A stretch of DNA of 8,740 bases from assembly GCA_037385045.1 (NCBI GenBank), contig JARRNJ010000099.1:1-8740 (forward strand), given 5' to 3'. Source of the stretch: JARRNJ01 sp037385045 (lineage in GTDB: Bacteria > Pseudomonadota > Gammaproteobacteria > JASBUN01). Position 1 is the stretch's first letter; every line of letters begins with the position of its first letter. The notes beneath the pieces are model-generated. The model ran no database searches and was not told the origin of the DNA. It saw nothing but the letters and a program-made list of their open reading frames with translations. A program made the translations under genes and the position numbers. Positions 1 to 6,791 of the stretch are shown here, piece by piece.

Positions 1-904
1 ACGATGGACGCCGCCGCGCGCGCCGCGTCCGTCGCGCCCGAAACGGCGATGCCACAGTCGGCCTTCTTCAGCGCAGGCGCGTCGTTCACCCCGTCGCCCG
101 TCATGCCGACGATGTGGCCACGTTGCTGCAGCACATCCACAATATGAAATTTGTGTTCAGGAAATACCTGGGCGAAACCGTCGGCTTTCTCGATGGACTC
201 GGCCAACTGCGCCGTCTCGTGATGCTTCGTGTCGCCAAAGCCGTCGGCATCGAGGATATTTGTGCCCAGCCCCAATTTCCCGGCGGTTTCCCGGGCGATG
301 GCCACTTGATCGCCCGTAACCATCTTGACGTTTACCCCCATCTGTCGGGCGGTCGCGATGGTCGCTTTGGCTTCTTCCCGGGGCGGGTCGAAAAGCGGCA
401 ACACGCCCAGAAACTGCCACGGGCCTTGCGTGTCCGCCCGAGCCACACCCAACGAGCGGAAGCCGCGCGCCGCAAATTCGTTGACGGCCTTCTCGACGGC
501 GGGCTTGACCTGTGCGGCATTGGCCGACAACGCCAAAATCACCTGCGGCGCACCCTTGGCCACCTTGAACTCCTTTCCGTCCGTACCCTTGACGCTGGCC
601 TCTGTGCGCTTTTGCACCGGGTCAAACGGCTGGAAGTGAACCACCATGTAGTCTTTCAAGGCCTGATCGTTCTTCAGGCCGCCCAGCACGGCCAGATCGA
701 TGGGGTCCTTATTGTCTGCGCGCGACGCGAGCGCGGCGTTGAGGATGACTTGCTCGGCGGAAACATTGTTCATGCTGAAAGGATTGCCCAGCGTCAGCTT
801 GTTCTGGGTCAGGGTGCCGGTCTTGTCCGAACACAGCACGTCCACGCCCGCCAATTCCTCGATGGCCGCCAAGCGGGTCACAATCGCCTCTTTTTTGGCC
901 AGCA

Positions 905-917
905 GGCGGCCGCGAGG
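905..917 (-). other. Second deletion junction in the H+-ATPase gene
   Basis: Here the start of TM3 (GNYLIILA) is joined out of frame to G-R-L-L-A-K-K-E-A, a block that normally follows TM4. The joint lies in a GCGGCCGCC run, so a short GCGGC-type repeat could have mediated it, but the ancestral sequence is unknown. About 45-50 residues covering TM3, TM4 and the IPVAMP ion-path motif are absent. The shift is of the same sign as at the first junction, with remainder 1 when divided by 3. Confidence 0.78.
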
Positions 918-1464
918 ATGATCAGGTAATTGCCGATCTTCAGCACGGCACGCTGGAAATGGCTGACGGTGTGCGCCTCCTGCACCAGTTGCGCCGTCTT
1001 GCCGAAGTAGGTGTTCGCACCGGTACCATACACCATTGCGTCGATTTCGCCCTGGCGGATGATCGACCCCGAAAACACCTCCTCCCCGGATTTGCGCGTA
1101 ACGGGCAACGACTCTCCTGTCAGGGCGGACTGATCCACTTCTATCGGCTCACCCTCCAGCAAGCGCGCATCCGCCGGCACGATGTCGCCCAGGCGCACAC
1201 GGATGACGTCGCCCGGCACAAGCTCACGCGCCTCCGGGGTGGTCCACTTCCCATCTCGTCGCACGCGGGCCTTGATCGCCAGCGTGGCCTTCAGCGCGGC
1301 GATTGCGTTGCCCGCCTGGTGCTCTTCCCAGAACCCGACCACGGCGTTGGCCAGAAGCAGAAGGAGGATGATGGCAAAGTCCGGCCAATGCCGGGCTACC
1401 GCCGAAAGAATCACGGCCGCTTCGATCATCCACGGGATGGGGCCCCAAAAATAGGTGAGGAATT

Positions 1465-1475
1465 TCAGTGCGCCT
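1465..1475 (-). other. First deletion junction in the H+-ATPase gene
   Basis: On the minus strand the reading LSQAEA (frame of the 1617 start) runs into a TGA at 1467-1465. The frame beginning CTG at 1468 immediately gives LKFLTYFWGPIPWM. In the family a stretch of roughly 20 residues, ending in an N-P-L-like sequence, normally lies between these two blocks. The frame change means the lost length leaves remainder 1 when divided by 3. I see no insertion or repeat at the joint. Confidence 0.75.
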
Positions 1476-1626
1476 CGGCTTGACTCAGCCCGTCCGGAGA
1501 CGACCCCAATCTGGCCTGCAGCTCCGGCATGGCAAGAGATTCTAGATCGTCCTTCGCATTGGGCTTCGCTCCCGGCTTCGATTCGAAGGCCTTGAGCTGG
1601 TCGGTATTGGATTCCATAACGGGTAT

Positions 1627-1632
1627 TCTCCT
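1627..1632 (-). promoter_or_regulatory. Ribosome binding site of the H+-ATPase gene
   Basis: AGGAGA on the minus strand lies nine bases before the ATG at 1617. It fixes the N-terminus of the pump ahead of the first frame break and shows that the original translation signal is still present. Confidence 0.7.
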
Positions 1633-1677
1633 GTATTTGCTATGACGCTGGTTTCGTGATTTGCGAAATACTTGTTA

Positions 1678-4047
1678 TCATTTGAGGTTGCCCCACTTCC
1701 AGTTCCGGATTTCCGGCAGGTCCTGGCCGTGCTTGTCGATGTACTGCCTGTGGTCGATCAGTTTGTCCTTGAGCTGCTGCTTCAGGTAGATGCCCTGGTC
1801 GCCGGTCTGCGGCAGGCGGTCGATGGCGTCCATCACGAGATGGAAGCGGTCCAGATCGTTGAGCACCGTCATGTCGAAGGGCGTGGTAATGGTGCCCTCT
1901 TCCTTGTAGCCGCGGACGTGGATGTTGTCGTGGTTGGTGCGGCGGTAGGTCAGCCGATGGATCAACCACGGGTAGGCATGGAAAGCGAAGATGACCGGCT
2001 TGTCCTTGGTGAAGAGCTCATCGAAATCCGTGTCGCTCAGCCCGTGCGGATGCTCGGTTTGCGGCTGCAGCTTCATAAGGTCGACGACGTTGACCACCCG
2101 GATTTTCAGGTCGGGCAGATGCTCGCGCATAATCGAGACGGCGGCGAGGGTCTCCAGCGTGGGCACATCCCCACAGCAGGCCATGACCACGTCGGGCGCA
2201 ACGCTTTGATGGTTGCTGGCCCACTGCCAGATGCCGATGCCCTCGGCGCAGTGCTTGACGGCGGCGTCCATCGTCAGCCATTGAGGCGCCGGGTGTTTGC
2301 CCGCGATTACGACGTTGACGTAATGGCGGCTGCGCAGGCAGTGGTCGATCACCGACAGCAGGCAGTTTGCATCCGGCGGAAGGTAAACCCGCACGACCTC
2401 GGCCTTCTTGTTCATAACGTGGTCGATGAAACCGGGGTCCTGGTGCGTGAAGCCATTGTGATCCTGGCGCCAGACATGCGAGGCCAGCAGATAGTTCAAC
2501 GAGGCGATCTTCGGTCGCCATGGTAAATGTGACGTGACCTTCAGCCACTTAGCGTGCTGGTTGAACATCGAATCGACGATGTGAATGAAAGCCTCGTAGC
2601 AATTGAAGAGCCCATGTCGCCCGGTGAGCAGGTAGCCCTCGAGCCAACCCTCGCATTGATGCTCGCTGAGCATTTCCATTACGCGCCCGGCGGGCGCGAG
2701 AAATTCGTCGTTCGGCACGGTCCTGGCGTCCCATTGGCGTTGGGTCACTTCAAAGAGGGCCTCCAGGCCGTTGGAGAGTGTCTCGTCAGGACCAAAGACC
2801 CTGAAATTGCGCTGCTCACTGTTCAGCTTCGCCACATCGCGCAGAAAACATCCGAGCACATGCGTGTCGCCGATGCCGCCAATGCCCGGTGTAGGCACGG
2901 CTTCGGCGTAGTCGCGGAAATCCGGCATCCGCAGATCGCGCAGCAGCATGCCGCCGTTGGCATGCGGATTCGCGCCCATGCGTTGTTCGCCTTTGGGCGC
3001 GAGTTCGGCCAGTTCAGGTTTCAGGCGGCCCTGCGCATCGAAGAGTTCCTCCGGCCGGTAGCTCCTCAGCCAGTCTTCCAACAGCTTGAGGTGTTCGGGA
3101 TGGGTGGCCGGGTCGGAGAGAGGCACCTGGTGCGCCCGGAAGGTGCCTTCAACCTGCAAACCATCGACCATCTTCGGCCCCGTCCAGCCCTTGGGTGAAT
3201 TGAGCACGATCATCGGCCAGCGCGGCCTCGTGAGATTGCCGTGGACGCGGGCGTCCTGCTGGATTTTTTTGATTTGCTCCACCGCCGTGTCGAGCGTCGC
3301 GGCCATGAGTTGATGCATCTTTTCCGGGTCATCGCCTTCCACAAAGGAAGGCGTCCAGCCACAGCCTCGCAGAAATTGCTCCAATTCCTCATGCTCGATT
3401 CGGGCAAGCACGGTCGGGTTGCTTATCTTGTAACCATTGAGGTGCAGGATCGGCAGCACCGCACCGTCGGCGGCCGGATCGAGAAACTTGTTGGAATGCC
3501 ATGCGGTGGCCAGCGGTCCGGTCTCTGCCTCGCCGTCGCCGACGACGCAGGCGACGACGAGATTGGGATTGTCGAACACCGCCCCGAACGAATGGCTGAG
3601 CGAATAGCCCAGCTCGCCGCCCTCGTGGATCGAGCCCGGGCACTCCGGCGATGCGTGGCTGGGAATTCCTCCCGGAAACGAAAACTGAATAAAGAGCTTG
3701 CGCAGCCCGGCCTCGTCCTGGCTGATGTCGGGATAGATCTCGCTGTAAGTGCCCTCGAGATAAGTGTTGCCCACGACGGCCGGGCCGCCGTGCCCGGGGC
3801 CGGATACGTAAATCATGTTAAGGTCGCATTTTTTGATCACCCGGTTCAAATGCACGTAAATGAAGTTCTGCCCGGGGGTTGTGCCCCAGTGCCCCAGCAG
3901 CATGTGCTTGACATCCGCGAGCGTCAGCGGCCGCTTCAGCAGCGGATTGTCGTAAAGATAAATCTGGCCGACCGACAGATAGTTGGCGGCGCGCCAGTAT
4001 GCATTCATTTTGTGGAGCAGGTCCGGGGAAAGTGTTTTTGTCTTCAT
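1678..4047 (-). CDS. xfp: D-xylulose-5-phosphate/D-fructose-6-phosphate phosphoketolase
   Basis: This cytosolic, thiamine-diphosphate-dependent enzyme cleaves xylulose-5-P with phosphate to acetyl-phosphate and glyceraldehyde-3-P; many members also use fructose-6-P, giving erythrose-4-P. The 789 residues match the usual family length, with XFP_N (about 1-370), a central TPP domain (about 380-585) and a C-terminal domain (about 590-789). Visible residues are H53-W54-G55, H86 in GPGHGGP and H131 in SHASPECPGSIHEGG, each 11 less than H64, H97 and H142 of the Bifidobacterium enzyme. The Mg-TPP motif starts at GDGEAETG (170-177) and N204 closes it. The start at 4047 has AGGAGA eight bases upstream. 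The gene begins 18 bases after the stop of the acetate kinase remnant and is followed after 60 bases by the H+-ATPase gene. No truncation or missing active-site residue is seen. Dual versus single substrate use cannot be read from sequence. Confidence 0.97.
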   Translation of the reverse strand: MKTKTLSPDLLHKMNAYWRAANYLSVGQIYLYDNPLLKRPLTLADVKHMLLGHWGTTPGQNFIYVHLNRVIKKCDLNMIYVSGPGHGGPAVVGNTYLEGTYSEIYPDISQDEAGLRKLFIQFSFPGGIPSHASPECPGSIHEGGELGYSLSHSFGAVFDNPNLVVACVVGDGEAETGPLATAWHSNKFLDPAADGAVLPILHLNGYKISNPTVLARIEHEELEQFLRGCGWTPSFVEGDDPEKMHQLMAATLDTAVEQIKKIQQDARVHGNLTRPRWPMIVLNSPKGWTGPKMVDGLQVEGTFRAHQVPLSDPATHPEHLKLLEDWLRSYRPEELFDAQGRLKPELAELAPKGEQRMGANPHANGGMLLRDLRMPDFRDYAEAVPTPGIGGIGDTHVLGCFLRDVAKLNSEQRNFRVFGPDETLSNGLEALFEVTQRQWDARTVPNDEFLAPAGRVMEMLSEHQCEGWLEGYLLTGRHGLFNCYEAFIHIVDSMFNQHAKWLKVTSHLPWRPKIASLNYLLASHVWRQDHNGFTHQDPGFIDHVMNKKAEVVRVYLPPDANCLLSVIDHCLRSRHYVNVVIAGKHPAPQWLTMDAAVKHCAEGIGIWQWASNHQSVAPDVVMACCGDVPTLETLAAVSIMREHLPDLKIRVVNVVDLMKLQPQTEHPHGLSDTDFDELFTKDKPVIFAFHAYPWLIHRLTYRRTNHDNIHVRGYKEEGTITTPFDMTVLNDLDRFHLVMDAIDRLPQTGDQGIYLKQQLKDKLIDHRQYIDKHGQDLPEIRNWKWGNLK

Positions 4048-4055
4048 GATTCAAT

Positions 4056-4061
4056 TCTCCT
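4056..4061 (-). promoter_or_regulatory. Ribosome binding site of xfp
   Basis: AGGAGA on the minus strand lies eight bases before the ATG at 4047. It follows the stop codon of the acetate kinase remnant (4068-4066), an arrangement expected for an ackA-xfp pair in one transcript. Confidence 0.75.
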
Positions 4062-4065
4062 TTTT

Positions 4066-4239
4066 TCAGCCAAGGCCGAGAACGCGGCAAACCGTCTTGG
4101 CGATCATGCATTTTTCGTTTGTGCGAATGACGCGGATTGCAACGCGGCTGTCCTCCACTGAAATCTCTCCCGCGTTCGCCGCGTTTCGCTTTTCTTCGAG
4201 TTCGATTCCAAGAAATCCCAGAGTCTTTTCTTCCGTCGA
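4066..4239 (-). pseudogene. ackA: Acetate kinase, C-terminal remnant (about 57 codons)
   Basis: Between glgP and xfp the minus strand encodes TLGFLGIELEEKRNAANAG, then EISVEDSRVAIRVIRTNEK, CMIAKTVCRVLGLG and a stop at 4068-4066. This matches the conserved end of acetate kinase (GLEFLGI.LD...N, then S...SRV.V.VI.TNEE.MIA). The family is about 400 residues long, so some 340 residues are gone, including the nucleotide- and acetate-binding halves. The frame is closed by a TGA at 4242-4240, just after the glgP stop, and there is no start codon with a ribosome site. Acetate kinase makes acetate and ATP from acetyl-phosphate, the product of Xfp, and the two genes are commonly adjacent. The left limit is the last base of the stop; the right limit (about 4225-4239) is where similarity fades. 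Identity is well supported; real deletion versus assembly collapse is open. Confidence 0.85.
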
Positions 4240-4244
4240 TCACA

Positions 4245-6791
4245 TCATCGCTGCCACAGGATCCGTGCGTCTTCCGGCGGGATCGCAACGCCGTCGCAGG
4301 CCGGTGTCACTCGCGCCGTATAGTCCGCTGGTGGGCGGGCCGCAGACACAGCCGTGCTGTAAACGTTGCCGCCCGACGCGTCGGCCAGTTGACGAATACA
4401 CTTCATCTCTTGCCGGACAGGCTCTCCGCCGTTCAGTCCGTCGGCGTATAGTTCTACCCTTACACTATTTGCGTCAAGGCTACTGAGATAAACCTGAATC
4501 TCAAATACGTGTTTGTCCCCGTCAGTTGCCACCTTCATTTCGCCGAAACGCAGATTTGACCAGTTCTGTTCCATCGCACCCTGCCAATTCACCAACTGGA
4601 CGCCCACTGCGCCTTTATCGGCAGCACGCTCCCGGTAGGCTGACGCAGCCGGGAGGTAATGTTGCTCTGTGTATTCGCGCACCGTGCGGTTGGCGGAAAA
4701 GCGCGGGGTCAACTGTGCCATGCTTTCGCGCATACGCGCTATCCAGGCAGTGGGGATACCTTTCTCGTTGCGGGTATAAAACTCCGGGATCACCTCGCAC
4801 TCGAGCAGGCCGTAGAGCGCCTCGGCTTCGGCCGCGTCCCAGGCCGGATCATCGCCATGCTCCCGGCCGTCCCCCAGCGCCCACCCCACTTCAGGCGTAT
4901 AAGCTTCCGCCCACCAACCGTCCAATTCCGACAGGTTGATGCCTCCATTGACGAGCACCTTCATGCCGCTCGTACCACTAGCCTCCCAGGGCCGCCGTGG
5001 CGTATTGATCCAGACATCTACTCCCTGCACCAGACGCTCGGTCAAGAGCATGTCGTAGTCACTGAGGAAGATCACATGAGGGCGCACCTCGGGCCGTCGA
5101 ATGAAATGGGTCCATTCTCGAATCAAGGCCTGCCCCGCCTGGTCCGCCGGATGGGCCTTACCCGCAAGGATGAGTTGCACCGGGCGCTCGCGATCGGTCA
5201 ACAGGCGAAGCAGTCGATCGGGATCGTGAAGAAGCAGGTTCGGTCTTTTGTAAGGCGCGAAACGACGCGCAAAGCCTATTGTCAACGCCTTGGGATCAAA
5301 CAGATGCTTGGCCCCGTCAACCGCCTCGGGCGAGGCGCCGGAGGCGGTCAGTTGCATGGACAATCGCTCGCGAGCGTATTCCACAAGGGACTTGCCGGCG
5401 GCGGCGCGAAATTGCCAGAGCCTGGCGTCGGAGATGCGGCGAATGTCCTGCTCCAGGGTTTCCATTGTTCCCAGCCAGCGATCCTTTCCACAGGCCTCCG
5501 TCCAAAGATCGTCGGCTGCCGCCGAGTCCCAGCTTGGCATATGGACTCCGTTGGTGACGTGGCTGACGGGCACTTCTTCGACCGGCCAGTGCGGAAAGAG
5601 GGGTGCAAAAAGGTTCCGGCTCACCTTTCTGTGCAAGCGACTCACGCCATTGACTGCCCCGCTCCCGCGGATCGCCAGATAGGCCATGTTGAAACTTTCC
5701 GACGAGTCGTTCGGGTTTCGTCGGCCCAGGGCCAGCAAATCGTGTAGTGGAATGCCGAGCTTCTTTTCGGCATACCCGCCGAGGTATTGCTCGATGAGGA
5801 CAGGAGCGAAACGGTCAAAGCCGGCAGCCACTGCCGTGTGAGTCGTAAAGAGGTTACCCGCTCGGGTGACGGTCAGTGCGATCTCAAAGGGCTGCCCGTT
5901 CTCTTCCATAAAGCTTCGAGCGCGTTCCAACACGGCGAAGGCCGCATGGCCTTCATTCAAATGACAGACTTCCGGCTGAATGCCAAGCGTACCAAGCAGC
6001 CGCCACCCGCCAATCCCGAGGAGAAGTTCCTGCTTTAGACGCAACTCCGGTCCGCCGCCATACAACTCGCTGGTAATCCCTCGATGAACGGGGTAGTTCG
6101 CCGCGTCATTGCTGTCCAATAGGTATAGCTTCACTCTGCCGACCTGGACCTGCCATGCGCGCAGCCAGACCGAGTAACCGGGTAAGGCGATCTCCAACCG
6201 TAACCACTCCCCGTTCGGGTGGCGCAAGGGCGTAATCGGCAACTGTCCAGGGTCGTTATACGGGAACAGGGCCTGTTGCGCACCGTCCTTGTCGATCACT
6301 TGGCGAAAATAGCCTTGCTGGTAGAGCAGCCCCACGCCGACGACGGGTACACCCAGATCGCTTGCCGCTTTGAGCTGATCGCCGGCCACATTGCCGAGTC
6401 CTCCCGAATAAATCGGAAGAGCTTCGCTCAACATGAATTCCATGCTGAAATACGCAACACAGGTCAGGGGAGATTGCGGGTAGGTTTGCTGAAACCACGC
6501 CGGTGCCTCCGTTGCTTGCCGCTTGGCTTGTAGGAGGTCATCGACCTTTTTCCGGAAGCCGGGATCGACTAACACCCGCTGCATTCGGTCCCGAGAGACA
6601 GTCTGTAGAACCCCCCAGGGGCTATGAGTCAAATCCCAGAGTGCGGGATCAAGCTCCCGCCACACTTCGTCGGCGCCATGATTCCATGACCAGCGCATAT
6701 CCAAGGCCAACTCGGCCAGGGAGTCGAATCCCTCGACTTCCATAGGGAGAAGGCTGTATATCGGGTTGATGACACGTGTTTGTTTGCTCAT
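4245..6791 (-). CDS. glgP: Alpha-glucan (glycogen/maltodextrin) phosphorylase, short type with N-terminal DUF3417
   Basis: This GT35 enzyme removes terminal glucose from alpha-1,4-glucans with phosphate, releasing glucose-1-phosphate in the cytosol. The product has 848 residues. The N-terminal DUF3417 region (about 15-125, with SLAELALDMRWSWNH) is followed by the phosphorylase core, with GGLGNVAGDQLKAASDLG, CHLNEGHAAFAVLE, SHVTNGVH and FARRFAPYKRPNLLL. The pyridoxal-phosphate lysine is K611 in EASGTSGMK. The C-terminus ends ILWQR, so it looks complete. The frame is open upstream to 6971, but the start at 6791 is preferred: it has AAGGAG five bases upstream and overlaps the pgm stop as ATGA, implying translational coupling. 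Its product is the substrate of Pgm, encoded just upstream. F325 sits in THTAVAAGFDRF where I recall H or N being usual. Downstream lies the acetate kinase remnant rather than a full gene. Confidence 0.95.
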   Translation of the reverse strand: MSKQTRVINPIYSLLPMEVEGFDSLAELALDMRWSWNHGADEVWRELDPALWDLTHSPWGVLQTVSRDRMQRVLVDPGFRKKVDDLLQAKRQATEAPAWFQQTYPQSPLTCVAYFSMEFMLSEALPIYSGGLGNVAGDQLKAASDLGVPVVGVGLLYQQGYFRQVIDKDGAQQALFPYNDPGQLPITPLRHPNGEWLRLEIALPGYSVWLRAWQVQVGRVKLYLLDSNDAANYPVHRGITSELYGGGPELRLKQELLLGIGGWRLLGTLGIQPEVCHLNEGHAAFAVLERARSFMEENGQPFEIALTVTRAGNLFTTHTAVAAGFDRFAPVLIEQYLGGYAEKKLGIPLHDLLALGRRNPNDSSESFNMAYLAIRGSGAVNGVSRLHRKVSRNLFAPLFPHWPVEEVPVSHVTNGVHMPSWDSAAADDLWTEACGKDRWLGTMETLEQDIRRISDARLWQFRAAAGKSLVEYARERLSMQLTASGASPEAVDGAKHLFDPKALTIGFARRFAPYKRPNLLLHDPDRLLRLLTDRERPVQLILAGKAHPADQAGQALIREWTHFIRRPEVRPHVIFLSDYDMLLTERLVQGVDVWINTPRRPWEASGTSGMKVLVNGGINLSELDGWWAEAYTPEVGWALGDGREHGDDPAWDAAEAEALYGLLECEVIPEFYTRNEKGIPTAWIARMRESMAQLTPRFSANRTVREYTEQHYLPAASAYRERAADKGAVGVQLVNWQGAMEQNWSNLRFGEMKVATDGDKHVFEIQVYLSSLDANSVRVELYADGLNGGEPVRQEMKCIRQLADASGGNVYSTAVSAARPPADYTARVTPACDGVAIPPEDARILWQR

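Larger units (their letters stand above)
1..1617 (-). pseudogene. Plasma-membrane-type H+-ATPase (P-type, P3A), broken by two frame-changing internal deletions; 3' end beyond the window
   Basis: This gene would encode an ATP-driven proton efflux pump of the inner membrane. It reads in three frames. Positions 1617-1465 give a 50-residue cytosolic N-terminus ending LSQAEAH and a stop. Positions 1468-878 resume at LKFLTYFWGPIPWM, typical of P3A pumps, then give the first membrane pair, the actuator loop with TGES (about 1110-1121) and GNYLIIL, and stop. Positions 905-1 resume at RLLAKKEAIVTRL and run open to the edge, with DKTGT (phosphorylated Asp at 827-825), KGAP in the nucleotide-binding domain, and TGDGVNDAP (about 80-101). 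About 20 residues are missing at the first break and about 45-50 at the second, judged from remembered family members. The second loss removes the TM3-TM4 region with the IPVAMP motif, so neither fragment should pump. Start 1617 has AGGAGA nine bases upstream and lies 60 bases after xfp. Family identity is firm; natural pseudogene versus assembly error is open. Confidence 0.88.

Noticed and set aside
878..1429. The 183-codon ATPase frame as a stand-alone small membrane protein
   Set aside because: It starts mid-domain in a GPIPWM-I-E-A-A motif, ends in an out-of-frame tail, and both sides continue as the same ATPase in other frames. It is a fragment of a broken gene.
1652..1668. Inverted repeat TTTCG/CGAAA between xfp and the ATPase gene as a terminator
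   Set aside because: The stem is only five base pairs with a seven-base loop and no T-run after it, too weak to call.
3241..4161. Plus-strand open frame of 306 codons opposite xfp and the ackA remnant
   Set aside because: It is antisense to xfp, has no recognisable motif, and comes from codon bias. The same holds for 114-929 and 1672-2526 on the plus strand.
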